A DNA stretch of 64,000 nt from Byssochlamys sp. IMV 00236 (lineage: Eukaryota; Ascomycota; Eurotiomycetes; Eurotiales; Thermoascaceae): contig MSJH02000695.1 in the NCBI GenBank assembly GCA_001931875.2, forward strand, positions 30,090 to 94,089. Reading direction: 5' to 3'. A model generated the notes under the pieces. It searched no databases and was not told the DNA's origin. It worked only from the letters and a program-made list of their open reading frames with translations. This document shows positions 11,602 through 25,076 of this stretch, piece by piece. Made by a program: the position numbers and the translations under genes. Each line of letters starts with the position of its first letter. The first letter of the stretch is position 1.

Positions 11602-13991
11602 ATGCCCAGCAAAGTCCTGGCTCCAAATTCTCGATCGGAAAATTCCGATAATCCTGCGAATCATGCAGGTTTGGCTCCGTTGAGCTCCTCGGCCAGTGTG
11701 GTCCCCGAACGAGGTAGGGCGTCTTGGTATGGCGCGGCAGCCATTTTAAGTTATCGTACAGTACACCACAGTTAAACTTCTTGACAGGAAGCCCTGCCGA
11801 AGATGATCACCGTTCCAACAAGCGCAGCGCAGCCACCCGCCCTCCGTCCAAACTGGAATGGGTTCACTCCGATGTCCAGACCGTTGCCGGCGGGCAGACG
11901 CAGGAGAACCGGAGGATAGTGCGCTCACATGTAATGGCCGAGCATCGTCGCAAAAAGCGTCTGCAGGATTTAGAACGATATCAGAAGACCAGATTCAATC
12001 CGCTGTCACTGCGACTGGTACAGCGGCCATCACAGGGGCAACGCCAGGCCAGTGTTGCAGAACAGTCGCCGGAGATCTTGAGTGATGCTTCCGGGCCCAG
12101 TGATATAGATAGTGGACGTTCTGTACCACTACCTTGGGTATACCGGGTTCAAGACAATGCACCTGAAGATGGAGAAAATCAGATTCTCCCGGCTAAGAAA
12201 GGAGTCTCAAGTTGGCCTAATCCATCCATCTGGAGTCCTGTAGGCCAGGGGTCTGGCGACCCATTTGCTACAATGGCTACAAATCTAAGAGGACGCATGC
12301 AAGGCCATCTTCATTACTGTAAGTTGCCTCATTTATACGCTCCCACGGTGGAGGACTGCGTATCCAACGGAGCACATGCATGAAGAGGACTGGCATTACT
12401 ATCCAAGCATAGCCCAGCACATACTGACGGCCGGTTTGATGTCGAATAGTTGTGAATGAAGTGGTTCCTATGTCGTACCCGCTGCGCAGTGCCAACAGAT
12501 TCCGCCTGCAGGCAGGCTGGGGCCCCTTGGCACAGGCGAATGCAGTTCTTCTGCATTCGATGATCAGCGTCGCGTGCACAGTATATGCGATGTGGACGGG
12601 AGAATATCTGGGCCCGGATATGGCGCTGCGCTCACCATCGACTCGGCTTAGTCTCGCGACACTGGACTCATTCTATCACAAGTCAGAGACAATTCGATTA
12701 GTTAACGAAAAGCTCAATGATCCCGAGCAGGCGGCTGCAGATGCGACAATAGCCGCTGTGGCTATTTTAATTACAGTCGAGGTAAGGACGTAGCGGATCT
12801 ATTGTCTTTATTGTTGCATAGCGTCACCGGGGAGCGATTTCCAACAAATAAGACTTAAGGATGCATGCATGCTTGTCACCGTTGTGCCTAAGCTCTGTCC
12901 TTCTACCGTGATCTATGATGGGAGAAGGTCCCCTATGACTTGGCCAGAGACATCAGTGATCATCTTTTCCATATCTCCCGCCTCAGATTAATCCCTTCAT
13001 GATGGGTATACAAGAACCTAACAGTAACTAACTATCCAAAGACTCTCACAGGCGATATTGACCAGGTCCGGATCCATCTTAACGGTCTGCGCCAGATGAT
13101 CGCTCTTCGCGGTGATCTCTCCAGCCTTCCATTGACCGTCGTATCCCAGATTGCAACGTCAGTCGACCCCTTTTCTCCCCCCTCCCCCATCTTCATACTC
13201 TCCCATCTTGTAACAGGAAAAAGGCTGAAAAGTGAGAAATCATCAGAACCGACGTCAAGATCTCCATTGTCGGTCTCACGAAACCCATCTTCCCCTTCGT
13301 CAAGCCAATCCGTCGCACCACCAAGGCCATCCCAGCAGCAGATGCAGACATCGCCCGTATAGCTTCCAATCTGCTCACCCTCCCAGATCCAAGCGTTCTC
13401 TTCAGCCCCAACATGATGCAGGTCTTTCATGACCTGGCTGAAATGACGCGGTACGCGGAGCTCGTTCGCCGCCGACTCCCCACGGGCGTGGAAGACAACG
13501 ACGAAGATTTCTTCGATACGCAGAACCTGTTTATCGAGTACCGTCTGCTCAGCTATCGATTTGATCCCATCACTGAGGAGTTCGTGGGTGATAACACCAT
13601 CGAGGGATGTTGTCGTCTCGCGGCCCTTTTGTACGTGAATACCGTGCTATGGGTCGTGTATACATCCGCCGCAGCCGTGTTGCATGTTCCCGTCAAGGCA
13701 TTGAAGGTCGCGCTTGAAACGCTCGACGAGTCAATCAGACAGACTTTTTGGGCCCCGTATTCTGATTTACTGGCATGGGTGCTGTTCCTTGGCGCTCACT
13801 GCTCCAAGGATCAGATCGAGAGACCGTTCTTCATCGTGGAGCTCGCCAAGGTTGTTATTAGTAGCGGATGGAGGGATGTCGAGGAGATGAGACAGCGATT
13901 GATGGGCTTCTTCTACGTCGATCGCATGTATGGAGCGTCCTTGGTAGAGGTGTGGGATGAAGTGCAAACTGTGATCAGTAGGTGGAAATGA
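11602..13991 (+). CDS. Fungal-specific transcription factor-like protein (no Zn cluster seen)
   Basis: Five exons, 11602-11713, 11788-12318, 12450-12781, 13042-13157 and 13247-13991, join in frame to 611 residues. The N-terminal part carries RRIVRSHVMAEHRRKKRLQD, a basic stretch seen in a large fungal group annotated as tachykinin-family or Fungal_trans_2-like regulators. The middle contains YHKSETIRLVNEKL and AAADATIAAVAILITVE, then HLNGLRQMIALRGDL, the typical helical core, and a long helical C-terminal region. A Zn2Cys6 cluster is absent, as in other members. It is probably nuclear, but neither DNA binding nor a target can be shown. The ATG at 11602 was chosen because it opens the only frame that splices into exon 2; exon 4 uses an acceptor after CCAAAG that keeps phase. 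The decayed island lies just upstream. Confidence 0.68.
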
Positions 13992-14527
13992 ATTTCCTAG
14001 TGTGGGGGGGGGGATTTCTTTTTTTTTTTTTTTTCNNNNNNNNNNNNNNNNNNNNNNNNNNNATATTTTTTATTTCATGAAATGACAGTCATGATACTCC
14101 TATCTCAATTCAATGTCTCATTTCTATTTTTCGGGGTCACTTCAATGCTACGAGATATTATCTGCGCAGTAGCCGACTAGCAATCATCCTTGTAGGCCAA
14201 AATAAAGACCCGCATGCAGAAGTATAGAACTGTAGAAATCTGGATCGCAATATTGATAAACTCACGTGTAATCATGCATGCTGAACATGGGCCCTTGAAA
14301 ACCTCAAGATAGACCACCTACTCTATCTAACCTGGTACAAACAAAATGCCGCGTAGATGGACCGGACTGGGATGGGACGAGATACGTGATGTAAGTCGAG
14401 TGTTCTGAGGAACTCCCGGGTGTGCTTTCGCGGGAGAATTGGAAATAGATGGGAGTTAATTGCTCATGACTCGAATTTCACATGCATAAGGGATGTAAAC
14501 AGAAAGTTCATTTTGGACTGGTAACCA
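13992..14527. other. Convergent intergenic region with assembly gap
   Basis: This lies between the 3' ends of the transcription-factor-like gene and hdaA. It has a G-run at 14003-14013, a T-run up to 14034 and then 27 N at 14036-14062. No gene is seen in the remaining sequence. Confidence 0.8.
14036..14062. other. Assembly gap (27 N)
   Basis: Twenty-seven consecutive N follow a G homopolymer and a T homopolymer, a setting where short-read assembly commonly fails. True gap length is unknown. Confidence 0.99.
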
Positions 14528-17500
14528 TTATTTCTCCTTCGTCGGCGACCGGCTTTTCCCATTCTCCTCCGACTCGTCGCTTTCCTCCGGAGAAACTCGC
14601 GAGTCTATCCAGTTGAACACGTCGCTTTTGTGATGTTCGAGCATCTCGCTAAGTCCTGCTTTTGGCGATCGGAGGAGCCGTCCGTAACGCTTGGATGGTT
14701 TGCGTCGATTCTCGAAGTTGCTCCAGACGCCGTGTGCATGGGAGACGTAGACCAGAGAGTTCTGCAGAGAGATACGGTGTTGGTTGATGTTACATGATGC
14801 ATTGGGAGAGAAAGAAAAGTGCAGATCTTACCTCTTTGTACCATTTTGAAAGCCAGACTTGAGTATGGGAGGCTATCGCCCGCACTGGGTTTTCAGCTAC
14901 GAATGAAATGACACTGTTCACGCGCTGATAAATGCTGTCTGCGAGGGAATCAGATGCTGCGTCAAGAGGATAACTTAGCAGAATTAGGAACATACCACGA
15001 TTGATGAGTAGATTGGCGACACCGTAAAAAGCGTCTCCAACTCCCAGAAAGAAGATCTCGGTCGCTTCGTTGGGCCTGTCAAAAGTCAGCTTCGTGTTTG
15101 TGGCAAATCATCTGGCTACCGTGCATACTCAATGTAGTTGTCCCAGAGGTAACCCGCAAGTTCTTCTGTAGCTGTGGGGCGGTTCTCATCTTCGTCTTCG
15201 TATTTTCCGGGAGACTTTGAAACAGTTAGCAGCAAAAACAGGGCAGGGCGTAAAATGACAACTTACGCCATCCGCAGTCACATATTTAGGAATATTGACA
15301 TCAATCACGGCGTAGTTCCTCTGTACTGCCCATTCAATGTAGTCCTTCACGATATCAGCCTTGTACTTGTTAGCACAAGCCTTGGTTTTGAGATTGTGGA
15401 CACTCACCAGCCAGCAGTTGTGAGGCTCAAGCTTGTTGGTGGTAGGGTTCGGTATGCCCATGATTTCGGGCCTAATGCAGTCGTTAGTGATGTATACTGA
15501 TTATCAGACCTGCGACGACTTACGGGTCATGGAAGATCACGATCAGCGGTACAGCTTGATCATAGTTTGATCTACAAGTAATTAGCTAACGGTCATGGAC
15601 CCGTGTCTGGATGACAACTTACGTTGCGAGAACCTGGTTTGCAAAGGATTTCGAGATAGCCGTCCGGTAGATGTAAAGGCTCGTTAGCTTGTAGTTATCA
15701 TACAAGTGCTTAGACTGGTATGCTCTGATGACATCTGTACTCGAAGTTAGTCCGCTGTTCCAGCAGGAAATTGATGAGGCCACTTACCGTGAACTCTATC
15801 GGTCCATAGATGCTCCTCCCGCGGCTCTTTCGGGTACATGCACTTCCAAAATCTGGACTGCGTCATCATCACCCGACGTACTGTATGGACAGCTGGCCGT
15901 GAAGGTGCGGTAGCAGAAAGACGCTCTGGAGGCTCGCCCATAAGGGTCTTTGTGACAGCTAGAGCTGACTTTGAAATGGCTCTGAAATTGTAACCTCCCT
16001 GTTGGAAACATTGTTAGACATTTCTAGAATGAATCGGCATAATTAGACTCCACTGACCTCCAAACAGACAGCAAGTTTGCCATTTGCAAGCGTCATTAGC
16101 ATGTGTGTCATATGAGCATAGCATGGAGGGCTAACAAAACATCCTCCAAGCTCGTCACCCGCCGCAGCGTCAAACCCAGAAGCAACTGCGGTCAATTAGC
16201 TCGTGCACCTTCTCTCAAGCGGGAAAAGACATACTGATCACGAGATCTGGGTTGAACTCGCTAGCGATCGGCATAATTACTTGCTGGAATGCAAACAGGT
16301 AGTCCCCGTCCCCCATACCCTGAGATGGCCAAGGGATGTTGATGTTTCTGGTCAAGGGTCAGCAAAGTTGGTCAAACTTGAGAGAAGAGATTCCTACCGT
16401 CCAAGACCGGGGCCCTCGCCACAATGGTCGATGTTACCTTCATCCCCTCCAGGATAGAACTTGCCATCATTGTAGACGTGGAGGGAAATATAGAGGACAT
16501 TGGGGTCATCGTAGAATGCTTTCTGGATACCATTTCCTGCGATATTGTAAGCCTACATGGACCACATATTTGGTTTCGTCCGGCGCGCACCATGATGGAC
16601 ATCCCTAGATAATAATCAGTACAACATTTCGAGACACGGCTAGCCATTTGATTAGACATACCAGTCAAGAATCATAATCTTGCGGCACTTCTCCCCGAGC
16701 TCTTTCTGACAGACCCTTGCAGCAACAGACACGTTGTTGAAAAGGCAGAATCCCATCGTCTTGTTGTGCTCTGCGTGGTGACCTGGCGGTCGAATCACTG
16801 CAATAGCGTTTTTCACTCTGCGGGTTGCAACAGCCATGCAGGTTTCAATCGCACCACCGACTGACAGAAGAGATGACGCGAAAGTCAGACGGTTAAAATA
16901 GATTGAATCGCGAGTGTGTTCCAATTCAATCAACATATCATCGGTCATGTCTGTCACTTGTCAGTATAACGCGGATCACATGCTAGATAGGAATTACCTT
17001 TTGTGCTTTCAACAAAAGTATAATGATCAGGGTCATGCACCAGCGAGATTTCGTCGACTGTGGCATCGCGAACGGAGATACGCTGGAGCGGCTGAGAAGC
17101 CAGAGGCCTTAGAGACTCCGGATCATCGACGAGGCCCGCTCGGCACAGCTCCTTGTAGATGTAATAAATGCGACGGGGGTCTTCTGGATGGACATCGGCG
17201 GTTGGCCTCACTTCGCAGTGATAGCGCATTCTGACGTCGTAGCAGAGACCTGTGGGTAGCGATGCCGTTGGAATCCCCTTCGCAGACGCTGCACCTTCTT
17301 CAGACCAGTCCGAATTCTCTTCCATGATGCTGTCTGCTTTCTCGTGGTATTCAGAATTGGTGTCCTCAACCTCAACCGACTTGGCCAGGATTTTGGTTGA
17401 AGAGAACCCATCGGTCTCAACTTCAACTTCTGTCTGAATCACCGACTTCACATTGCTAGAATGCTGCTTTTCAGGCCTGGGTGATGCGGGAGGCGAAGTT

Positions 17501-17625
17501 TGATCTCCATTCATGTCCCTTGCAGGTCTTTTGCCCAAGCTAGAATGGGACCGGCTTCCCTGGCCCGCCGGCTGGGGCCTTGAAAGACCAGCGTCTGACA
17601 TAACAGTGTCTTCATCTTCTTCCAT
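14528..17625 (-). CDS. hdaA: Class II histone deacetylase (Hda1/HdaA type) with Arb2 domain
   Basis: Fifteen exons read from ATG 17625: 17625-16998, 16950-16662, 16604-16591, 16536-16398, 16347-16235, 16185-16058, 15998-15788, 15734-15623, 15571-15524, 15471-15408, 15365-15267, 15214-15120, 15075-14996, 14956-14832 and 14761-14528. They join in frame to 792 residues. After an acidic, low-complexity N-terminus, the deacetylase domain starts near [13 protein letters not shown] (residue 125). It has [10 protein letters not shown] (about 265), DWDVHHGNGIQ (about 305), [13 protein letters not shown] (about 397) and CLEGGYN, giving the catalytic His pair and zinc-binding Asp and His. The C-terminal third, including [18 protein letters not shown] and YAVIDVNIP, is the Arb2 domain found in Hda1/Clr3. 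The enzyme removes acetyl groups from histone tails in the nucleus; Aspergillus HdaA affects secondary-metabolite genes and oxidative-stress response. Between exons 10 and 11 a 42-base intron with branch point TGCTAAC was chosen. Confidence 0.95.
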
Positions 17626-18931
17626 GATTGCAGACAGTCAAGTGAGACAAATCTCCATTAACTGTTTGACAACTTGATGGTATCAACAGGACATGACCTG
17701 TCAAGGGCCCCTCCCTTCTGATGCTTGGTACCACAGAATGATAAAAAAACAGGAGAAACCTAGGGATTCTCTGTGAATATTAAAAGCACTGGGGAACTCT
17801 GGAAATAGAAAAACAAAGATCTGTGCTGGGTATCTCAAACGGTGGAGCAGGAGGAGTAAGTCCAAAGCAACAGTGGCCTTGCACAGGGACAACTTGTAAG
17901 GGGAAAAGGTGCACAAAAGTGAGGTTTGAGACCGACAAACAAGACAAAAGCGGGTCACCTAAACACGTCAATAGGGGAATAATAGTACACAATCAATATA
18001 GTTACGCATGCATCTTCCGAAGTGTGAGTTGATATAGGGTAACTTTGGTAGTTAACTAGCTCGGCGATGAAGCTCAACTGGGCTCCAATCCCACGTGACC
18101 GGGTTAGTGAGAGCTGTGGAAATTGGTGTGAAGGATGGACCACCTTCCAGAGAAAGGCCAATAGTTAATAGCCGCAGTGGACGTGCTGTGGAATGCAGCA
18201 GAGAGACAGCCTGTCTGTATATGGCATCAGGGTGTGGAATTGGGATAAATTGCGTCTTTGATCCCTTTTGGATCATCGAGACTCCGAGCGTTCGCCGCAA
18301 CAGACCGCAGCCTATCACAGAGCTACGTGCATAGCTTAGTCATCTTCATATCCAGTCAACTACTCATTCTCCTTTCTATTCATGCATTGTAAAGACATAG
18401 TTCGGTTCATTATGATCGCATTTTGATCTCCTTAATAGATCGTTATCAAGGGGTTGGTGGTCTGAGAATTTGGCAGGCACAAACCCCGGAGCAGACAGGC
18501 GTTGGTCAGAATAAGTAAATCCAAGCCAGGAGAATTATGCAAGCTAGTTCCTATCAGCACATACAGATGCTACATTGACCGTAAATACTAATTGCAGGCA
18601 GTTCCATATGCGGATTGCGACTGCCGATTGTACGTTAACTTGGTTCTCGGTTACTGTAAAGCTTACGGTTCTCAGTTTAGGAAATTTCATATGCAGTTCA
18701 TCTCATTAAATGTAGGGCATGTATCGGATTTTATGTTACTGATTCATATGATGTTCCCCGTCCAGATTCCAGTCTGAAATCGGCTCATCATTTTTGCCAG
18801 ATGATTGCCCAGAATAAATGTAGGACAGTCCGCGATCTCAGACCTTGACTCTCGTCTCGGGCTGGCACGATAGATCATGACTGGAGATCTCACTACAGGA
18901 GACTCCGCGCTTCTAACTTCTGTCCTGATTC
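17626..18931. other. Intergenic between hdaA and gpdA
   Basis: About 1.3 kb: the promoter side of hdaA and the 3' side of the GAPDH gene. Short open frames here lack ATG starts or recognisable motifs. No RNA gene or repeat is recognised. Confidence 0.55.
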
Positions 18932-20299
<1,368 letters not shown>

Positions 20300-20560
20300 G
20301 TTTGCTGTCTGCTTTGGCGGGGTAATAGCTTGTCAGCGTAGCTCTCAAACCGGATGGCAACGAGGAGGATGATAAACCGTAGATCGGAGACAGAACCACG
20401 GATAGCAAAGGAAGACTCACTGTTGGATAGAGACTGAATAGATGGGACAAGATACAAGATGTTTGTTGTTTAGAAACAGGTCGAGAAGGGTGGGCTGGAA
20501 GAAGAAGAAGGATGACGGGGGCGGGGGAGGGGAAGAAAAAGGCAGGCCAGTTCGGGCTGA
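20300..20560 (-). promoter_or_regulatory. gpdA leader and pyrimidine-rich core promoter
   Basis: Read on the minus strand, a pyrimidine-rich stretch (about 20550-20480, with CTTCTTCTTCTTCC) precedes the coding start, resembling the CT tract of well-known Aspergillus gpdA promoters that sits just upstream of transcription starts. A plausible leader intron runs from GTGAG at 20420 to an AAAGCAG acceptor near 20309, with CTGAC as branch point. Exact transcription start and intron use are inferred, not shown. Confidence 0.5.
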
Positions 20561-22162
20561 CGCAACAGACCGATCACCGCGGGCGACTAGTAAAATACGG
20601 ACACCGGACGGGCGCAGCTTACCATTCGAATCGAGCTGACTAGTAAATTAATTTATTAACTACCTACTCTGTACAGTACTACTACTACTACTACTACTAA
20701 CTCCCTTAGACTACCAGGTGTGTAACAGTAACTGCTCCATGTCTCCATGTCTCTCCATGATTCCATTCCAGAGCCTCCCCCGAGGTCCGCCTTTCCGGTT
20801 TCATACACCGGGCAAAGCAGGAAGACTCCCGATATCTACTATCGCCTCGCCGCCAATCATGGAGAATGTTTTGCCCGGGCTATCGGGTGTTATTGGACCT
20901 AGGTTGTGCCCTGGGGTTTCCGTCAACCCATGTGCTGGCATTATTATGTCAGTTCCCCCCTTAAACGTTCTTCCGCATCATGAAGGGGTAAGGAAGGGGT
21001 TAAGTTATTAGTATTAACTACCATACAAAGTGGTTGGTTGATTATTACTTAATCCGCAAGAATACCCAAATGATGCCTGGTGGAGCAGAAGCAGAACATC
21101 CCACCTCTAGCTTACCCGGCTTGCTGTTTTCGGTCCGTTTGTCCGTCCCGGACCAACGATTATCCGCAATCCATTCCCGTCCATCCAGGTCAAGCGACAG
21201 CCAGTGAATCGATTATATTTAACGGCGGTCTCCCAGAAGACTCACCGGCTGGGCGACGCTGACTCTGTCGGAGACTCTGAGCTAATAAGACTCGACCGCC
21301 AGCGTGGTGGACCTAGAGTCTTTATTATTATTATTATCATGTTCAAGAGTCCTCCGTTGCCGGAGACTCGAGAGGCCACCGGTGAAGCAAAACAGTTGAC
21401 ACAAAAGCCCCGCATCGTCTATCAAGCCTGGCAGGAAGCCTCAAAATCTGTTGGGGTGCCCTTTACTTACGCAAATCATAAACTCATCGAATGCCCGCGT
21501 CCTAGGTTAATCATAATAACGAGAATAATAATAAATAATCATATTCTGCCGGTCTCGCTACTCAGGTTCAGAAAAGGAAAAACCAGCAATCGCCGCCCGA
21601 AGGATCTCATGCGAGACGGCAATGGCTCGGCGTTCTTCTCTTCTCTTCTGCATCTGACAATAGTCTACAGGTTCCTGCCCAATCTCTCATTGCCCGCAGT
21701 GTGCCATGCACCAGCAAAGCCGCAAAATACGAGGGGTCCGAATCTATTCGCCGCATTCCATCGACACGGCAGCAACAACAGCAAGTAGAATTCCAATCAG
21801 CTACGGTATCCTACCACCGAAGCACCGCTTCCAAGGTCCTTACGCAGACACTCTTACGCATGAAGACCCGATCCACCATGACGGATCAGATATACGTGGG
21901 ACAACGAGATAATAATGGCAAAAGTGGAGGGACCATTCCAGCACCGGAAAGTCCTCAAAAGATATAGTAATTCATCTCAGCAGATAGGACCTGTTCTAGC
22001 CACATGTAGACTCTAAACCGCCACGTGACAGAACACAAGGAAGAGTGCTGGTTGCTTCCTCCGAGAGTATCTCCGCGTTTCAACGTATCTTCTATGCACA
22101 AGACATCAGAAGCCCCGAGCCCGTGTAGGCTTCCAACAGAGGCGGTGGGATCCGTGGTATAT
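20561..22162. other. Intergenic: gpdA distal promoter and Pho88 3' region
   Basis: About 1.6 kb without a supported gene. It holds an ACT trinucleotide run at 20678-20699 and an ATT run near 21320-21337. An open frame at 21204-21788 has no recognisable motif and lies in promoter-like sequence, so it is not called. Confidence 0.5.
20678..20699. repeat. (ACT)n microsatellite
   Basis: About seven tandem ACT units lie upstream of gpdA. This is a simple sequence repeat with no assigned role. Confidence 0.85.
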
Positions 22163-22938
22163 TTACTCCTCCTTGACACCACCCCTCCAGTTCTTCTCGG
22201 CCTGCTCAATGGACGCCTTGTCGCTCTTGATCTCGCCCTGGCCCATGCCCATGAAGCTCTGACCAGCCTTGAACGGCCGCTGGAGGTCACCGGTGGCCGG
22301 CTTGCCGAACAGGTGGATCTTGACCAAGTTACCCTCAAGGGCGCCCTTGAGAGGAATGATCGACTGGATCAACAGTGGGTTGGTGTACTTGAAGTACAGG
22401 TGCATCACGGCCATCATGCCAACACCCATCAGCTGCGTCTTGATCAGCTGACGCAGTTGCTGCTTGTCGTACTCCATCACAGTGGTAGTGACCGGACGCG
22501 GTTTGTCTCCGGTACCCACCGGGGCGGGCTCGACATATTGGAGCGTTTTCATATCTGTCGTTTTGCCGAGTCAGCAGCTTGATCCCCAAGTACAACCGAT
22601 CGGACAAGCAGAAGATAAGAGAGTACAAAGGGTAAGTAATGGCGCTAAGGTACCTTTCTTTTTGTTGATCTGAGCCTGCACGTAGAGGTAGATGCCCAGG
22701 ATGATCAGGTTCGAAATGATGTACATAGCTCGAACACCGAGGAGCACATCAGGATTGTCAAATGGAATCCTCTTGGACACCTGCATCATCACCAGGATGA
22801 TGGCCAGGTTTGTTCTGTAAAGCAACTCTACGTTAGCGATATCTACCTCCCAGCGGCAAATCTCTCTTGGTGATGGCGATGGCGATTTGCGATCGCGCAG
22901 GGAACAAGGGCTAAAACGTACATCTGAGGAGAAACCAT
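22163..22938 (-). CDS. pho88: Pho88/Snd3 endoplasmic reticulum membrane protein
   Basis: Three exons, 22938-22922, 22814-22654 and 22554-22163, join in frame to 189 residues. The start MVSPQITNLAIILVMMQ and the segments RIPFDNPDVLLGVRAMYI, LIILGIYLYVQ, MEYDKQQLRQLIK and THLYFKYTNPLLIQSIIPLK-like text match fungal Pho88. The protein has two to three hydrophobic stretches (residues about 5-25 and 35-60, and a weaker one near 105-125). In yeast it was first linked to phosphate uptake and is now known as Snd3, part of the SRP-independent route that targets membrane proteins to the ER. The short first exon (17 bases) is fixed by the conserved MVSPQI start. Confidence 0.93.
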
Positions 22939-24257
22939 TTTGGAACCCGGAGGCACCACCGATAGTGACACGAAGAAAGAAGGACGGAGGAGGTTGACAA
23001 GGAGCAGATGGCTGGTGAAGGAGATCGGAAATCGGAAATCTCAAGAGCTCGGCCGGGGAAAAGACCAAAGTTGTCCAGATCGTAGGATGTCACGTGCACG
23101 TCCAAGTTGTTGGCCGGCTTACTACTAGATATCCGACAAGCGCAACGCGACTGATAAAGGGCAAGGATGGCGCGATAGCGCCATCAACCTAACTCGAGAA
23201 AAATATTGTACGTATCCGCGTCTCTGAAAGAATGTAAGGAAAGAGCACAATAGTACTCTTCTCATAAGTTCTCCATCATGACATGCGTAGCTAATGTTAT
23301 ACGTTCATGGAGTTGCCGAATCACAATTGAATTATTTTGAGTTTCTTAGTCGCAAGCGATCTGTAGATAGGTACCTTTGATGCGCCCAGAGCTCGTTTTG
23401 CAGCTCACGTTACTGCTTAAGGCCTACGTAAGACCATCAAATAATACTGTAGCAGATCACAGGTCGGCATCAGAACGCTTTTATGAACTATAGGTGAGAC
23501 CTATACAAGAGCTAGTTGAGAATATACACGCGCATATTAATCTGTACTTGTATCATTAAATAATGCGGAGAAGCTCGCCCCCTCCGGAGTTCCATGTGCG
23601 GCTGTCGCGGCGCACTTAGTCATTTGATCACATGACTTCTGAGATAAGCAACTTTTGACAACCATCGCAGCTCCAAGAGTTGCAGCTTCATGTCATAAGA
23701 TGCCTCATTGACCTGCAGTATACCAACATCTATCTGTGCAGAACCCTCTCAGGACATCTGAAGGTTATAGTCTGAGACTGGATACTTGACTACATCATGA
23801 TTCGACGGTGATTACGAATCTTTTTCTCACTAACTGAGCCACAGGACACCACAGATGCCTTGATCACTGCGAGACATATTCTTTTGCTCATGGAGACTGA
23901 CAAAATGTTATTATACTGACTCGTTGTGTTTTCTGTTCAATTCCTTGTGTTCTTCCTGCATTTCCATCATGCTGCGCTCTTCACTTGCTGTTCTCATCAT
24001 CCTTCACTGTCAACAGGCGCTCTTCTCCAGGCCGCCGTGCGTTTCTGTCCCGATCGGGACTAGCGCCACTTCAGGCTTGACGCCGTCTTTAGCGACTGAG
24101 ATGGGCTTGACATTTCTGCCTTCTTCATCCATCAACAACGCGCGCGCTTTTCACCCCTCCGATCGTCTCGACTCCCACACTTGAGTCTGATTGTCTCGCA
24201 ACTGCATCTGACGCGACATAACGACCGACGCGACACCAAATCTCGAACTATTTCGAT
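22939..24257. other. Divergent intergenic region between pho88 and the H2A.Z gene
   Basis: About 1.3 kb shared upstream region of two divergently transcribed genes. Several short open frames are present but none has motifs or splice partners. No repeat is recognised. Confidence 0.55.
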
Positions 24258-25076
24258 ATGCCTGGCGGAAAGGGAAAGTCGATCGGCGGCAAGAACGCCC
24301 CCAAGGATGCGGCGGGGAAGACGCAGAAGTCTCACAGTGCGAAGGCTGGTCTGCAGGTTGGTGACCCGATCTCTCCGAACCTATGTCGACTGCCCCTCAT
24401 ATCCTCCAACTTGGCCTTTGTTGTGCATGTACTTTGACGACCACAAACGCTCTTCCCTCCACATGAGGACGCGATAAGAGGAGTGATGGTGGTTGTGAAG
24501 CTTTGCGATGTTTCTTCGGTTTCATTCATCTCGGGTCTTCGCCTCCGTTGCCAACTTTGTCGCACCGTGGCGCTCAATCTTCATCTCTATTTTGGACGTA
24601 CTTTCTCGAAAGTGACCTTTGCTAACATCTCTTGTCTGGCAGTTCCCTTGCGGTCGTGTTAAACGTTTCTTGAAGAACAACACGCAGAACAAGATGCGCG
24701 TCGGTGCTAAAGGTCAGTCATCCCATTTACCTGTTCTATCCACTTGCGCGTGTCTCTGGTTACGGGCCAGCTCAAGATTCTGGCACCATAGCTATCATGA
24801 AAGGTGTATAGCTAACTTATTTCCACAGCTGCCGTCTACGTCACTGCTGTTCTCGAGTACCTGACTGCCGAAGTCCTCGAACTTGCTGGTAACGCCGCCA
24901 AGGATCTCAAGGTCAAGCGTATTACCCCGCGTCACCTGCAGCTTGCTATCAGAGGTGATGAGGAGCTTGACACGCTCATCCGCGCGACCATCGCCTTTGG
25001 TGGTGTCCTACCTCGTATCAACCGGGCTCTGCTGCTCAAGGTTGAGCAGAAGAAGAAGAACAAGATTGATGCGTGA
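24258..25076 (+). CDS. htz1: Histone variant H2A.Z
   Basis: Three exons, 24258-24356, 24643-24712 and 24829-25076, join in frame to 138 residues. The N-terminus [17 protein letters not shown] is the lysine-rich acetylated tail of H2A.Z. The fold follows with [50 protein letters not shown] and [28 protein letters not shown] and the acidic-patch context separate it from canonical H2A, which has a different docking sequence and C-terminus. H2A.Z is placed by the SWR1 complex in nucleosomes flanking promoters. The first intron is long for this genome (286 bases). Exon phases agree (0 and 1). Confidence 0.97.

Noticed and set aside
15366..15407. Reading through the segment between hdaA exons 10 and 11 without an intron, or with a 27-base intron
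   Set aside because: A 42-base intron with TGCTAAC branch point and GTGAGT donor removes the non-conserved insertion and keeps phase 0; 27 bases would be too short for fungal splicing.
21204..21788. 194-codon plus-strand frame upstream of gpdA
   Set aside because: No motif, contains microsatellite sequence, and sits in the promoter region.
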